DNA from: Gammaproteobacteria bacterium HGW-Gammaproteobacteria-1
Lineage (GTDB): Bacteria > Pseudomonadota > Gammaproteobacteria > Thiohalomonadales > Thiohalomonadaceae
Direction: 5' to 3'
Assembly: GCA_002840095.1 (NCBI GenBank)
Contig: PGZL01000007.1
Coordinates: 188,107 to 252,106, forward strand
Length of the DNA: 64,000 nt
Below, in pieces: positions 30,199 to 40,092 of the stretch. Position 1 is the first letter of the stretch; the number at the start of each line of letters is the position of its first letter. Made by a program: the position numbers and the translations under genes. The notes beneath the pieces were generated by a model. The model did not search any database. It was not told where the DNA came from and worked only from the letters and a program-made list of their open reading frames with translations.

Positions 30199-30624
30199 AT
30201 GACCTACGATCCCGTGCAGTGGAATCCCAGTTTCGAAATCGGCCTGCAGGTGATCGACAAGGAACACGAAGGACTGCTGGTCCGGCTCAACGCCCTCATC
30301 GAGCTGCTGGCCGCCGACGCGCCGCCGGCCGACTGGCTGCCCGAGCTGGATCGTCTCATCACCGAGGTGGCCGATCATTTCGCCCATGAAGAACAGATCA
30401 TGGACAACATCGCCTATCCCGGTTACATGGCGCACCGCCAGCAACACCAGCACCTGTTGCAGGAAGTGGCCCAGTTCCGCGACAAGATAGCGGCGGAGAA
30501 CACAATGGAAGATACGCTGTCCACCGTGCGCTTCCTGAAGTTCTGGGTGCTCAAGCACATGGTGCAGGAAGACAGCAAGATCGGGCAGCACATCAAGCGC
30601 GGCCTGCCGGCCGACACGCAGTGA
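30199..30624 (+). CDS. Bacteriohemerythrin
   Basis: 141 residues, a single hemerythrin domain. The di-iron ligands can all be placed: H23 (KEHEG), H60 and E64 (DHFAHEEQ), H79 and H83 (HRQQH), H120 and D125 (KHMVQED). This set is complete, so it should bind oxygen. Hemerythrins act as cytoplasmic O2 carriers or sensors in microaerobic bacteria. Start ATG 30199 sits before the conserved VQWNPSFEIG; a frame reaching back to 30121 overlaps the permease gene and is not used. It may be read with the gene 39 bases downstream. Confidence 0.93.
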   Translation: MTYDPVQWNPSFEIGLQVIDKEHEGLLVRLNALIELLAADAPPADWLPELDRLITEVADHFAHEEQIMDNIAYPGYMAHRQQHQHLLQEVAQFRDKIAAENTMEDTLSTVRFLKFWVLKHMVQEDSKIGQHIKRGLPADTQ

Positions 30625-30663
30625 TCCGGCGCAGGCAATAACATCCGGCACAAGGAGGCAGTA

Positions 30664-31356
30664 ATGAATATCCATACGTTACGCTGGCTGGTTCTGTTCA
30701 CGGCAATGTGCGGCGGCCAGCAGGTGGCCGCGGCCGGTGCGCAGTTCGCAGCGGACATGGTGCAGAAGGCCGGGGGCCGGACCCACACGATGCGCTACTA
30801 CCAGGGCGACCAGAAGATGCGCACGGAGATGAAGACGGAGGACGGCCAGCAGGCGATCAGCATCATCGACCTCAAGGCGAGGAAAATGCTGCAGCTGATG
30901 CCCGACAACAGGATGTATATGGAAATTCCGCTGGGCGGCGACACCGCGGCATGGGCGGCCGACGACCAGACCCGGCAGGAATATTACGAAGTGAAACATG
31001 CCGGCACCGAAAAGGTGAACGGCTATGTGTGCGACAAGTACATCCTGATCCCGAAAAAGCCGGAGCTGGAAAAATCCACCACCTGGATAGCCCGGAAGCT
31101 GGGCTATCCCATCAAGAGCGTCGGCCAGAGCTACTCCATGGAACTGACCAATATCAAGGAAGGCACCCAGGCGGCGTCGTTGTTCGCCGTGCCCAAGGAC
31201 TACCAGAAGATGCCCGGCATGGAAGACTACTATCGCGGCATGATGCAGCAGGGCGGCGGCACGTCTGCGCCGCCGCCGGACGCCGCCGGCAAGGGCGACG
31301 ACGGCGATATGTCCGAGGCCATCGGCAAGGGCCTGCGCGGACTGTTCGGCAGGTAA
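30664..31356 (+). CDS. Secreted DUF4412 protein
   Basis: 230 residues; signal peptide about 1-24. The body has the DUF4412 outline: a repeated-strand lipoprotein-like fold with FAADMVQKAGGRTHTMRYYQ, MRTEMKTEDGQQAISIIDL, MYMEIP, KVNGYVCDKYIL and TTWIARKLGYPIKSV, as in outer-membrane lipoprotein carrier relatives. The last 45 residues are a Gly/Pro/Asp linker and a short helix (SEAIGKGLRGLFGR). Possibly binds a lipid or hydrophobic ligand in the periplasm; function unproven. AAGGAGG is perfectly placed before the ATG. Confidence 0.85.
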   Translation: MNIHTLRWLVLFTAMCGGQQVAAAGAQFAADMVQKAGGRTHTMRYYQGDQKMRTEMKTEDGQQAISIIDLKARKMLQLMPDNRMYMEIPLGGDTAAWAADDQTRQEYYEVKHAGTEKVNGYVCDKYILIPKKPELEKSTTWIARKLGYPIKSVGQSYSMELTNIKEGTQAASLFAVPKDYQKMPGMEDYYRGMMQQGGGTSAPPPDAAGKGDDGDMSEAIGKGLRGLFGR

Positions 31357-31456
31357 TCGATCGTACCCGCGCTGCGCCTCCTCCCCTGGTGCGGGAGGAG
31401 GCTGAATGCATCCATCCGGCGCGGCATGCACGCTGACATCCCCAAGGGGAACCGGT

Positions 31457-33382
31457 ATGCTGGCCGCCATTGCGCATACGCTTTCGGTACCGGCAGCCGT
31501 GGATCTCCTGGACGTCATACATAACATCGCCCTGCTGGTGGCCCTGGCCGCCGTGTATCAGGTCGTCATCTCGCGCGTGCTGTTGCGCACCAAGGGCGGA
31601 CAGGTGGTGTTCGGCCTGCTGTTCGGCCTGGTCGCGGTGCTGGGCATGATGGCGCCGGTCAGTTTCACCCCCGGCATCATCTTCGACGGCCGTTCGATCA
31701 TTCTCGCCGTTTCCGGCCTCATCGGCGGCCCGCTGGTCGCCCTGGCCAGCACCCTGGTGGCGGGTGCCTACCGCCTCTGGCTGGGCGGGGTGGGCGCTCC
31801 GGTGGGCATCGCCGTCATCGCCGCGTCCTCTGCCCTGGGCGTCGTCTTCCATTACCATCGCCGGCGCAGCGGCGGCCACCTCGGCGCACTTCAGCTGCTG
31901 GGTTTCGGCCTGCTGGTGCACTTGATCATGCTGGGGCTGTTCCTGCTGCTGCCCGGCGATGCCGGCCGGCGGGTGCTGGGAGAAATGGGCCTGACCATCG
32001 TGCTGGTGTATCCGCTGGCCACCATGCTGATCTGCATGCTGTTCCAGGACTATGAAGTACAGGAAAACACCAAGGCCCATCTGCATGACCTGGCTTACTA
32101 CGACAGCCTGACCGCCCTGCCCAACCGGGCGCTGCTGATTGAGCGCCTCGAACAGATGCTGGCCGCCGGGCAGCCGCAGCAGGGCGACGCCGCGCTGATG
32201 TTCTTCAACCTGGACCGCTTCAAGACCCTCAACGACGCCCGCGGCCACGCCACCGGCGATGCCGTGCTGTGCGCCATCGGCGGTCGCCTGCGCCCGCTGT
32301 TGCAGGAGGGCGATACCCTGGCGCGCGTGGGCGCCGATGAATTCGCCCTGCTGCTGCACCGCCCCGGCGAACACGCCACCACTTTCCGGCTCAGCATCAC
32401 GGGACTGGCCGCGCGCCTGCACGAGGCCATCCGCCTGCCGCTGCACATCGGTTCCGATGAGGTGTCGGTCACTCTCAGTCTGGGCATTACCCTGTTCGCG
32501 CCGGACGGCAACGACAGCGCGGGCGACATCATGCGCCGCGCCGACACGGCGCTGCACCAGGCCAAGCAGCGCGGCGGCAATCAAAGCGTGTTCTTCGAGC
32601 AGACCATGACCAAGACGGTGGAACACCGCTTCCGCACCGAACGCGAGTTGCGCCGCGCGGTACAGACCGGGGAACTGCGCCTGTTTCTGCAATCCCAGGT
32701 GAATGCGGCGGGCACCGTCGTCGGCGCCGAGTCGCTGGTGCGCTGGCAACATCCCGAGCGCGGCCTGATCACCCCGGCCGCCTTCATTCCCCTCGCCGAG
32801 GAGACCGATCTCATCATCGACGTCGGCGTGTGGGTGTTCAATGAGGCCTGCGCGTTGCTGACGCGGCCGGAACTGGCGGGACAGCCCATCCGCCTGTCGG
32901 TCAACATCAGCCCGCGCCACTTCCGCCAGCCCAGCTTCGTCAGCTGGATCAAGGACACCCTGCAGGCGAGCGGCGCCGACCCCAACCAGCTCACCCTGGA
33001 AATCACCGAGGGCCTGCTCATCCACAACCTCAACGACGTCATCGCCAAGATGACCGAGCTCACCGCCATCGGCGTGCGCTTTTCCGTCGACGATTTCGGT
33101 ACCGGCTACTCGTCGCTCACCTACCTCAAGCGCCTGCCCATACACGAAATCAAGATCGACAAGTCCTTCGTGCAGGACGCGCCCACCGACGCCAACGACG
33201 CCACGCTGGTGGACACCATCCTCGCGGTCGCGGAGCGCATGCAGCTCGACGTGGTCGCCGAGGGCGTGGAGACGCGTGAACAGGCGGCGTTCCTCAATGC
33301 CCGCGGCAAGGTGATCCATCAGGGCTATCTGTACAGCAAACCGGAACCGGCGGAAGACTGGCTGCAGCGCCTGCGCGGGTGA
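31457..33382 (+). CDS. 5TM-sensor GGDEF/EAL protein with altered GGDEF and EAL motifs
   Basis: 641 residues. N-terminal LytS/YhcK-type five-helix receptor (about 12-200). GGDEF domain (about 220-380): the start YDSLTALPNR is normal but the active site reads VGADEF, with Ala for the second Gly. EAL domain (about 395-635): the signature reads GAESLVRW (Ser for Ala), while VNISPRHF, LEITEG, VDDFGTGYSSL, KIDKSFV, AEGVET and QGYLYSKP are normal. It is probably a phosphodiesterase with a weak or regulatory GGDEF half. Start ATG 31457 (AAGGGGA upstream) is preferred over 31406, whose extra residues are not membrane-like. Confidence 0.9.
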   Translation: MLAAIAHTLSVPAAVDLLDVIHNIALLVALAAVYQVVISRVLLRTKGGQVVFGLLFGLVAVLGMMAPVSFTPGIIFDGRSIILAVSGLIGGPLVALASTLVAGAYRLWLGGVGAPVGIAVIAASSALGVVFHYHRRRSGGHLGALQLLGFGLLVHLIMLGLFLLLPGDAGRRVLGEMGLTIVLVYPLATMLICMLFQDYEVQENTKAHLHDLAYYDSLTALPNRALLIERLEQMLAAGQPQQGDAALMFFNLDRFKTLNDARGHATGDAVLCAIGGRLRPLLQEGDTLARVGADEFALLLHRPGEHATTFRLSITGLAARLHEAIRLPLHIGSDEVSVTLSLGITLFAPDGNDSAGDIMRRADTALHQAKQRGGNQSVFFEQTMTKTVEHRFRTERELRRAVQTGELRLFLQSQVNAAGTVVGAESLVRWQHPERGLITPAAFIPLAEETDLIIDVGVWVFNEACALLTRPELAGQPIRLSVNISPRHFRQPSFVSWIKDTLQASGADPNQLTLEITEGLLIHNLNDVIAKMTELTAIGVRFSVDDFGTGYSSLTYLKRLPIHEIKIDKSFVQDAPTDANDATLVDTILAVAERMQLDVVAEGVETREQAAFLNARGKVIHQGYLYSKPEPAEDWLQRLRG

Positions 33383-33462
33383 GCGACCACCCGGTGCGCT
33401 TGCCCCGGCCGCCTGCGGTCGTGCATACTTCCACCCTTCCCGCAAGCCATTGAATCGTTCCC

Positions 33463-33804
33463 ATGTCCACTATTCCCGCCTGCCCCCTGTGTACCCTCGA
33501 AAACACCTATCCCGACGGCGACAACTACGTCTGCGCCGACTGCGGTCACGAATGGCCGATGGTGGAAGCCGCAAGCGGCGATGATCAGGCCGAGGCCGTG
33601 ATCAAGGATGCCAACGGCAACGTGCTCGCCGACGGCGACTCCGTGGTGCTGATCAAGGATTTGAAGGTCAAGGGTTCGTCCATCACCCTCAAGGTGGGGA
33701 CCAAGGTGAAGAGCATCCGCCTGGTGGGCGGCGATCATGAAGTGGATTGCCGCATGGATGCCGGCAACTTCATGCTCAAGGCCTGTTACCTGAAGAAAGT
33801 CTGA
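33463..33804 (+). CDS. phnA: PhnA/YjdM zinc-ribbon protein
   Basis: 113 residues. N-terminal zinc ribbon with CPLC (residues 7-10) and CADC (about 24-27), followed by the conserved C-terminal domain: DANGNVLADGDSVVLIKDLK, VKGSSITLKVGTKVKSIRLV, the invariant VDCRMDAGNFMLKACYLKKV ending. The family (YjdM, formerly PhnA) is named for alkylphosphonate genes but its role is unclear. It should not be confused with phosphonoacetate hydrolase. No phn genes are near. Convergent with murI. Confidence 0.95.
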   Translation: MSTIPACPLCTLENTYPDGDNYVCADCGHEWPMVEAASGDDQAEAVIKDANGNVLADGDSVVLIKDLKVKGSSITLKVGTKVKSIRLVGGDHEVDCRMDAGNFMLKACYLKKV

Positions 33805-33833
33805 TCCCGGCGTCCCCCGCGGACGCCGCACGC

Positions 33834-34628
33834 TCACTCCGTCCAGCGCTCCAGCGCCACGGCCTCCGGCCACAGGCGCGCCAGCACCGGCGCCACCCGC
33901 TCGGGATCACCGGAGGTGAGGAAGCGCACCTCCCCCGCCCCTTCCGTTGCCAGCATGGCCGCCGCGGCCAGGCGCCGTCCCAACTCCGCCGCCACGGCGG
34001 GACCGGTTTCCAGCACCTCGATGCCGGGCCCGGCAATCTCCTCGATCAATCCGCGCAGGAAGGGATAGTGGGTGCAGCCCAGCACCAGCTGATCGGCACC
34101 GGCACCGAGCAGGGGGGTCACGTAGTCACGCAACATGCGGCGGGTGGCCTCGCAGTCCCAGTCGCCCTGTTCCACGCGCTCCACCAGGCCGGGACAGGCC
34201 TGCGCCACCACGCGGGCGCGATCGCCGTAGCGGGCGAGCAGCGCGGCGTAGCGCGGGCTGGCGAGGGTGGCGCTGGTGGCGAGCACGCCGACGGTGCCGG
34301 AGGCGGTGCGGTGCACCGCCGGCTTCACCGCCGGCTCGATGGCGACGATGGGCAGGGAGTAGAGCGTGCGCAGATGTTCGACGGCGATGGCGGTGGCGGT
34401 GTTGCAGGCCACCACCACCGCCTTGGCACCGTGTTCCACCAGATGGCGGGTGATGCGCTCGGATCGATCGCGGATGTGCTCGGGGCTGAGGTCGCCGTAG
34501 GGCGCATGGGCCGAGTCGGCAATGTAGAGCAGGTTCTCCGCCGGCAGCGCCGCGCGGATGGAACGCAGCACCGAGAGGCCGCCCACCCCGGAATCGAACA
34601 CGCCGATGAATCCCGGCTCCAATCGCAT
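33834..34628 (-). CDS. murI: Glutamate racemase
   Basis: 264 residues; makes D-glutamate for peptidoglycan. Both catalytic cysteines are present: VACNTATA (about 74) and LGCTHYP (about 187), with DSGVGGLSVL (substrate Asp/Ser) and APYGD. Start ATG 34628 opens the family-typical EPGFIGVFDSG; ATG 34643 is five codons longer. It follows a word-array palindrome that lies between it and prfC; the region directly upstream of the start lacks a clear ribosome site. Confidence 0.95.
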   Translation of the reverse strand: MRLEPGFIGVFDSGVGGLSVLRSIRAALPAENLLYIADSAHAPYGDLSPEHIRDRSERITRHLVEHGAKAVVVACNTATAIAVEHLRTLYSLPIVAIEPAVKPAVHRTASGTVGVLATSATLASPRYAALLARYGDRARVVAQACPGLVERVEQGDWDCEATRRMLRDYVTPLLGAGADQLVLGCTHYPFLRGLIEEIAGPGIEVLETGPAVAAELGRRLAAAAMLATEGAGEVRFLTSGDPERVAPVLARLWPEAVALERWTE

Positions 34629-34647
34629 CACAAATAAAACCAACCCG

Positions 34648-34759
34648 GCGCAGAGACGCAGAGACGCAGAGATATGGAGTTGCGCATGCAGCCCATTAGG
34701 TACGGTGCAGAATTCATGGACAAGTCAATTGACACACTCTGCGCCTCTGCGTCTCCGCG
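34648..34759. repeat. Word-array palindrome (cgcagaga words), copy 2
   Basis: Left arm GCGCAGAGACGCAGAGACGC..., right arm ...CTCTGCGCCTCTGCGTCTCCGCG, loop about 60 bases. Lies in the murI-prfC gap, ending 11 bases before the prfC stop codon. Confidence 0.85.
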
Positions 34760-34769
34760 ACAATGATGT

Positions 34770-36350
34770 TTACTTCTCCCGCGTGTCGAAGAAGCGCACC
34801 TCGGGCCAGCGTTCCTGCGTCAGGTTCAGGTTGACGCGGGTGGGCGCCAGGTAGGTGAGCAGGCCGGAGCCGTCGACGGCGAGGTTGTCGTGGGCCTTGA
34901 CCTTGAACTCCTCCAGCTTCTTCGCATCGTCGCATTCGACCCAGCGCGCGGTGTTCACGGTCACCGGCTCGAAGATGCAGTCGACGTTGTATTCGTCCTT
35001 CAGGCGGTAGGCCACCACGTCGAACTGCAGCACGCCGACGGCGCCGAGGATCAGGTCGTTGTTGCGCACCGGGCGGAACAGCTGGGTGGCGCCCTCCTCC
35101 GACAACTGCTCCAGCCCCTTTTGCAGGGCCTTCATGCGCAGCGGGTCCTTGAGCACGGCGCGGCGGAACAGTTCCGGCGCGAAGTGCGGAATGCCGGTGA
35201 ACTTGAGGTCTTCGCCCTCGGTGAAGGTGTCGCCGATCTGGATGGTGCCGTGATTGTGCAGGCCGATGATGTCGCCTGACCAGGCGTCTTCCACCGCCTC
35301 GCGTTCCTGCGCCATGAAGGTGATGGCGTTGGCGATCTTCACGTCACGGCCGAGGCGCACGTGCTTCACCTTCATGCCCTGGCTGTAATGCCCGGAGCAG
35401 ACGCGCAGGAAGGCGACGCGGTCGCGGTGGGCCGGGTCCATATTGGCCTGGATCTTGAACACGAAGCCGCTGAACTTCTCTTCCGTGGGCTGCACCGTGC
35501 GCGTGGTGGTGGCGCGCGGCAGCGGCGTGGGCGCGTAGTCCACCAGGGCGTCGAGTACCTCGCGCACACCGAAGTTGTTGATGCCGGAGCCGAAGAACAC
35601 CGGGGTCAGCTCGCCGCGGCGGAAGGCCTCCAGGTCGAACTCGTGGCTGGCGCCGCGCACCAGTTCGATTTCGTCACGCAGCTCCTGCGCCACGCTGCCG
35701 AACAGCTGGTCCAGGCGCGGGTTGTCCAGGCCCTGGATGATCTCCGCCTCGGCGATCTTGCCGCCGTGCTGGGGCGAGAACAGGTGGATGGCGTTGTTGT
35801 ACAGATGGAACACGCCCTTGAAACCCTTGCCCATGCCGATGGGCCAGGTCATGGGCGCGCAATTGATCTTGAGCACCTGCTCCACTTCGTCCAACAGGTC
35901 GATGGGCGGGCGGCTCTCGCGGTCCATCTTGTTGACGAAGGTGATGATGGGCGTGTCGCGCAGGCGGCACACGTCCATCAGCTTGATGGTGCGCGACTCG
36001 ACGCCCTTGGCGCCGTCGATGACCATCAAGGCCGAGTCCACCGCGGTCAGGGTGCGGTAGGTGTCCTCGGAGAAGTCTTCATGACCCGGCGTGTCGAGCA
36101 GGTTGATGACGTGCTCGCGATAGGGAAACTGCATCACCGACGAGGTGACGGAGATGCCACGCTGCTTTTCCAGTTCCATCCAGTCGGAGGTGGCGTGGCG
36201 CGCGGCCTTGCGGCCCTTGACCGTACCGGCGAGCTGGATCGCCCCGCCGAACAGCAGCAGCTTTTCGGTCAGCGTGGTCTTGCCGGCATCCGGGTGGGAG
36301 ATGATGGCGAAGGTGCGGCGGCGCGCCGCTTCTTTCTCGATGATGCTCAT
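34770..36350 (-). CDS. prfC: Peptide chain release factor 3
   Basis: 526 residues, full length. GTPase domain: [10 protein letters not shown] (P-loop, about 18-27), effector region with [21 protein letters not shown], and NKMDRE. Domains 2 and 3 follow with the RF3-specific [16 protein letters not shown] and [16 protein letters not shown]3 uses GTP to recycle RF1/RF2 from ribosomes and to act in post-peptidyl-transfer quality control. The start [21 protein letters not shown] matches the family. Single gene; 65 bases separate it from rimI. Confidence 0.97.
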   Translation of the reverse strand: MSIIEKEAARRRTFAIISHPDAGKTTLTEKLLLFGGAIQLAGTVKGRKAARHATSDWMELEKQRGISVTSSVMQFPYREHVINLLDTPGHEDFSEDTYRTLTAVDSALMVIDGAKGVESRTIKLMDVCRLRDTPIITFVNKMDRESRPPIDLLDEVEQVLKINCAPMTWPIGMGKGFKGVFHLYNNAIHLFSPQHGGKIAEAEIIQGLDNPRLDQLFGSVAQELRDEIELVRGASHEFDLEAFRRGELTPVFFGSGINNFGVREVLDALVDYAPTPLPRATTTRTVQPTEEKFSGFVFKIQANMDPAHRDRVAFLRVCSGHYSQGMKVKHVRLGRDVKIANAITFMAQEREAVEDAWSGDIIGLHNHGTIQIGDTFTEGEDLKFTGIPHFAPELFRRAVLKDPLRMKALQKGLEQLSEEGATQLFRPVRNNDLILGAVGVLQFDVVAYRLKDEYNVDCIFEPVTVNTARWVECDDAKKLEEFKVKAHDNLAVDGSGLLTYLAPTRVNLNLTQERWPEVRFFDTREK

Positions 36351-36415
36351 GGGAATCGTGACAGGCGGAAAAGGGCGCCATTTTACCCCATCCGGCGCGG
36401 CTGTGGGGATTGCGC

Positions 36416-36880
36416 TCAGAGCGCCAGTGCCATGATCAGGGCATCCTCGCGGCCGCGGGCGGCGGGATAGTAGTCGCGGCGCAGTCCCGCCTGATTGAAG
36501 CCGATGGATTCGTACAGCTGCACCGCCACGCGGTTGGACGGGCGCACCTCGAGAAAGGCGGTGTCGGCGCCGTGGTCGCGGGCCCGGTCCAGCAGGTGGA
36601 CCATCAGTTCGCGGCCCAATCCGCGCCCCTGGTATTCGGGGTGGATCGAGATGTTGAGGATATGGGCCTCGCCCGCCCCCACCGACAGGACGCCGTAGCC
36701 GGCGATGCAGTCGTCCGCTTCGTATACCCAGCAGCTGTAGCCGACGCGGATGCAGTCGCGCAGGATGCCTTCGGTCCAGGGGAAGGGGTAGTTGAGCAGC
36801 TCCACCACCATGACCGCCTGCACGTCCTCCTCGCGCATGGGCCGCAGGCGCGGCAGCGCGTTTTGCAGCTGGGCACTCAT
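36416..36880 (-). CDS. rimI: Ribosomal protein S18 alanine N-acetyltransferase
   Basis: 154 residues, GNAT fold. Opening [16 protein letters not shown]; the acetyl-CoA loop is [17 protein letters not shown] (Q/R-x-x-G-x-G/A motif), then [22 protein letters not shown], which identifies the RimI group, and RRDYYP with the catalytic-region Tyr. It acetylates the N-terminal Ala of bS18. Start ATG 36880 overlaps the stop of the uracil-DNA glycosylase gene (ATGA), so the two are one operon. Confidence 0.93.
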   Translation of the reverse strand: MSAQLQNALPRLRPMREEDVQAVMVVELLNYPFPWTEGILRDCIRVGYSCWVYEADDCIAGYGVLSVGAGEAHILNISIHPEYQGRGLGRELMVHLLDRARDHGADTAFLEVRPSNRVAVQLYESIGFNQAGLRRDYYPAARGREDALIMALAL

Positions 36881-37620
36881 GTGCCGCGGCCCTGCTGCAG
36901 GGTGTTCGCCGCCAGGCGCAGATCGTCCCAGGCCTTGCGCTTCTCGCCGGGCGAGCGCAACAGGTAGGCGGGATGGTAGGTGACCACCAGGGGGACCTCG
37001 CCGTAGCGGTGCACCTGTCCGCGCAGCTTGCCGATGGGCGTGTCGGTCTTGAGCAGGTTCTGCGCCGCGATGCGTCCCACCGCCAGGATCATGCGCGGCT
37101 GGAGCAGGGCGATCTGGCGCCGGAGATAGGGCTCGCAGTTGGCCGCCTCCTCCGTCTTCGGGTCGCGGTTGCCGGGCGGGCGGCACTTGAGCACGTTGGC
37201 GATGAAAACCTGTTCGCGCTTGAGGCCGATGGCCAGCAGCATGGCATTGAGCAGCTGCCCGGCGCGGCCGACGAAGGGTTCGCCCTGGGCATCCTCGTCG
37301 GCGCCCGGCGCCTCGCCGATGACCAGCCACTGCGCCTGGTGGTCGCCGACGCCGAACACCGTCTGGGTACGCGTGGCGGCCAGTTCCTCGCACAGGGTGC
37401 ATGCGCTCACCCGTTGCTGTAACGCAGTCCAATCCAGCGCCGCGACTTCGTTCGGCGTCGCCGGTTGCGGGTTGCGAGTTGCGAGTTGCGCCGGTACCTC
37501 GTCCCCAGGTTCAGCATCCCTCGCACCGCGTACCTCGTCCCTGGCCGGAACGGACGCGCGCAGCTCCCAGGCCTGGATGCCCATGGCGTCGAGATATTGC
37601 AGGCGCCGCGCGTCCATCAC
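36877..37620 (-). CDS. Uracil-DNA glycosylase, family 4, with repeat-derived insert
   Basis: 247 residues. Residues about 60-245 are the [4Fe-4S] family-4 UDG domain: CTLC (first two cluster Cys, about 74-77), [48 protein letters not shown] (last two Cys) and TYHPAYLLR. The enzyme removes uracil from DNA. The N-terminal [13 protein letters not shown] is the short helix that precedes the domain in many proteins. Between them, residues about 27-55 ([22 protein letters not shown]) are encoded by tandem words (gttgcgggttgcgagttgcgagttgcg on the plus strand, 37466-37492), so a repeat has been absorbed into the linker. Confidence 0.92.
   Translation of the reverse strand: MMDARRLQYLDAMGIQAWELRASVPARDEVRGARDAEPGDEVPAQLATRNPQPATPNEVAALDWTALQQRVSACTLCEELAATRTQTVFGVGDHQAQWLVIGEAPGADEDAQGEPFVGRAGQLLNAMLLAIGLKREQVFIANVLKCRPPGNRDPKTEEAANCEPYLRRQIALLQPRMILAVGRIAAQNLLKTDTPIGKLRGQVHRYGEVPLVVTYHPAYLLRSPGEKRKAWDDLRLAANTLQQGRGT
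37466..37492. repeat. Repeat words inside a coding sequence (gcgagtt words)
   Basis: Three to four copies of a 7-base word (gttgcgg/gttgcga) in tandem. Close in type to the aagttgcaagt words of 41333-41401. The host gene keeps its frame across it. Confidence 0.65.
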
Positions 37621-37621
37621 G

Positions 37622-39175
37622 CTAGACCGTCGGCACCTGGGGATGGGCGCGCTCGGAGGGGGCCATGATCTTGTTCAGGGCGTTGAGATAGGCCTTGGCC
37701 GAGGCGATGACGATGTCGGTGTCGGCGCCCTGGCCGTTGACGATGCGGCCGCCCTTCTCCAGGCGCACGGTGACCTCGCCCTGGGCGTCGGTGCCGCTGG
37801 TGATGTTGTTGACCGAATACAGTTGCAGGGTGGTGCCACTGTCGATGACGCTCTCGATGGCCTTGAAGGTGGCGTCCACCGGGCCGCCGCCCTGGGCGCA
37901 CAGCTTCTGCTCCTCGCCGCCGTCCACCGCCAGGGTGACGCAGGCCTCCGGCGTCTCGCCGGTCTCGCAGCACACGTGCAGGTAGACCAGCTTGATGCGC
38001 TCGTTGACGTCGCTCTCGGTGGCGGTCTCGGTCACCAGGGCCTGCAAATCCTCGTCGAAGATTTCGTGCTTCTTGTCGGCCAGATCCTTGAAGCGGGCGA
38101 AGGCGGCATTGAGCGCCTCGTCCGATTCCAGTTCGATGCCCAGCTCGGAGAGGCGGCTCTTGAAGGCGTTGCGGCCGGAGTGCTTGCCCAGCACCATGCG
38201 GTTGGCGCTCCAGCCCACGTCCTCGGCACGCATGATTTCGTAGGTCTCGCGGTGCTTGAGCACGCCGTCCTGGTGGATGCCCGATTCGTGGGCAAAGGCG
38301 TTGGCGCCGACGATGGCCTTGTTGGGCTGCACGGCGAAGCCGGTGATGCTGGCCACCAGGCGCGAGGTCGGCACGATCTGGGTGGTGTCGATATGCTCCA
38401 CCTGGCAGGGGAACACGTCCTGGCGGGTGCGCACCGCCATCACCACCTCTTCCAGTGATGCATTGCCGGCGCGCTCGCCCAGGCCGTTGATGGTGCACTC
38501 CACCTGGCGGGCGCCGTTCATCACCGAGGCCAGGGAGTTGGCCACGGCCAGGCCGAGGTCGTTGTGGCAGTGCACCGAGAACACCGCCTGGTCGGCATTG
38601 GGCGTGCCCTCCATGGCCTTGCGCACCAGCTCGCCGAACTGGTGCGGCACGTTGTAGCCCACGGTGTCGGGAATGTTGATGGTGCGCGCACCGGCCTTGA
38701 TCACCGCCTCGAAGATGCGGCACAGAAAGGCGATGTCGGAACGGCCGGCGTCCTCGGCGGAAAACTCCACGTCGTCGGTGAACTGGCGCGCACGCTTGAC
38801 CGCGTGCACCGCCTGCTCCACCACCTGGTCCGGCGTCATGCGCAGCTTGCGCTCCATGTGGATGGGCGAGGTGGCGATGAAGGTGTGGATGCGGCCGGAG
38901 GCGGCCTCCTTCAGCGCCTCGCCGGCGCGATCGATGTCCTTGTCCAGGGCGCGCGCCAGGGAGCACACCGTGCTGTCCTTGACCGCGCGGGCCACCGCCT
39001 GCACCGACTCGAAGTCGCCCTGGCTGGCGATGGCGAAACCGGCCTCGATGACGTTGACGCCCATGCGCTCCAGCGCCTTGGCGATGCGCACCTTCTCGTC
39101 GCGGGTCATGGAGGCGCCGGGGCTCTGTTCGCCGTCGCGCAGGGTGGTGTCGAAAATGATCAGGGAGTCTTTCAT
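37622..39175 (-). CDS. leuA: 2-isopropylmalate synthase
   Basis: 517 residues; first step of leucine biosynthesis (acetyl-CoA plus 2-oxoisovalerate). N-terminal TIM barrel: [16 protein letters not shown] (about 8-23; metal Asp and the DGEQ region), [14 protein letters not shown] (metal HxH, about 200-213), [13 protein letters not shown]. Linker SIHQ-equivalent [12 protein letters not shown]. The C-terminal LeuA dimer domain (about 385-505) provides leucine feedback control ([20 protein letters not shown]). Full length. 124 bases that form a palindrome separate it from pssA upstream. Confidence 0.97.
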   Translation of the reverse strand: MKDSLIIFDTTLRDGEQSPGASMTRDEKVRIAKALERMGVNVIEAGFAIASQGDFESVQAVARAVKDSTVCSLARALDKDIDRAGEALKEAASGRIHTFIATSPIHMERKLRMTPDQVVEQAVHAVKRARQFTDDVEFSAEDAGRSDIAFLCRIFEAVIKAGARTINIPDTVGYNVPHQFGELVRKAMEGTPNADQAVFSVHCHNDLGLAVANSLASVMNGARQVECTINGLGERAGNASLEEVVMAVRTRQDVFPCQVEHIDTTQIVPTSRLVASITGFAVQPNKAIVGANAFAHESGIHQDGVLKHRETYEIMRAEDVGWSANRMVLGKHSGRNAFKSRLSELGIELESDEALNAAFARFKDLADKKHEIFDEDLQALVTETATESDVNERIKLVYLHVCCETGETPEACVTLAVDGGEEQKLCAQGGGPVDATFKAIESVIDSGTTLQLYSVNNITSGTDAQGEVTVRLEKGGRIVNGQGADTDIVIASAKAYLNALNKIMAPSERAHPQVPTV

Positions 39176-39189
39176 CTAAAACCTCAATC

Positions 39190-39287
39190 GGTCCGCGAAT
39201 GAACGCCAATGTACGCCAACGAATGCCAAGAGAACCAGATCCGGCTCACTCGCAATATTCGCGTCCATTCGCGTTCATTCGCGGACC
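39190..39287. repeat. Word-array palindrome (cgaatgaacgc words)
   Basis: Perfect 17-bp outer arms GGTCCGCGAATGAACGC (39190-39206) and GCGTTCATTCGCGGACC (39271-39287). Inside, related words AATGTACGCC, AACGAATGCC and TTCGCGTCCA. It fills the pssA-leuA gap and may end or attenuate the transcript. Confidence 0.9.
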
Positions 39288-39299
39288 CCGTTTTTTAGG

Positions 39300-40073
39300 T
39301 TAAATGTCGGCGGGTGGCGGCGTACCGGAACTGTCCTGCTGGCGTCCGCGGCGCTTGCGCTGCAGCAGGTACACGGTCATCACCGGGCCGGACAGGGCGT
39401 AGAGCAGGAAGCCGAAGAACAGCACCTTGGGCGGGTCGATGGTGATGGTGACGTAGACCAGCACCACCACCAGGATGGCGACGAAGGGCACCTTGCCGCG
39501 CAGGTCCAGCCCCTTGAAGCTGTGATAGCGAATGTTGCTCACCATCAGCAGGCCGGCGATCAGGGTCAGCACGAAGGCCGCCCAGCGCATGGTCGCCCCC
39601 TCCAGGCCCAGGTCGTGGCAGACCCACACCAGGCCGGCGACGATGGCCGCCGCGGACGGGCTGGCCAGTCCCTGGAAGAAACGCTTGTCGGCACCATCGA
39701 CCTGGGTGTTGAAGCGTGCCAGGCGCAGGGCGGCGGCGGCGGCGTAGATGAAGGCGGCCAGCCAGCCCAGCTTGCCCAGGTTCTCCAGCGACCAGGCATA
39801 GACCACCAGGGCCGGGGCCAGGCCGAAGGACACCATGTCGGACAGGCTGTCGTATTCGGCGCCGAAGGCACTCTGGGTGTTGGTCATGCGCGCCACACGG
39901 CCGTCGAGGCCGTCGAGCACCATGGCGATGAAGATGGCCACCGGTGCAGCCACGTATTGTCCGTTCATCGCCGCCACGATGGCGTAGAAACCGGCAAACA
40001 GGGCGGCGGTGGTGAACAGGTTGGGCAGCAGGTAGATGCCGCGGGCACGTTTGGGCTTGATTTGGTCGGTCAT
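39300..40073 (-). CDS. pssA: CDP-diacylglycerol-serine O-phosphatidyltransferase
   Basis: 257 residues, integral membrane enzyme of the CDP-alcohol phosphatidyltransferase family. The catalytic motif D-G-x-x-A-R-x(8)-G-x-x-x-D-x-x-x-D reads LDGLDGRVARMTNTQSAFG then EYDSLSD (about 54-79). About eight membrane helices follow. It makes phosphatidylserine, the precursor of phosphatidylethanolamine. Start ATG 40073 has GAGGAAG in front; the frame opens at 40133 within a palindrome. Transcription is probably separate from ilvC, which has its own terminator. Confidence 0.95.
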   Translation of the reverse strand: MTDQIKPKRARGIYLLPNLFTTAALFAGFYAIVAAMNGQYVAAPVAIFIAMVLDGLDGRVARMTNTQSAFGAEYDSLSDMVSFGLAPALVVYAWSLENLGKLGWLAAFIYAAAAALRLARFNTQVDGADKRFFQGLASPSAAAIVAGLVWVCHDLGLEGATMRWAAFVLTLIAGLLMVSNIRYHSFKGLDLRGKVPFVAILVVVLVYVTITIDPPKVLFFGFLLYALSGPVMTVYLLQRKRRGRQQDSSGTPPPADI

Positions 40074-40092
40074 GATCTTCCTCTTGAACAAC

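Noticed and set aside
31154..33445. 763-codon minus-strand frame opposite the GGDEF/EAL gene
   Set aside because: Antisense shadow; the GGDEF and EAL motifs are on the plus strand.
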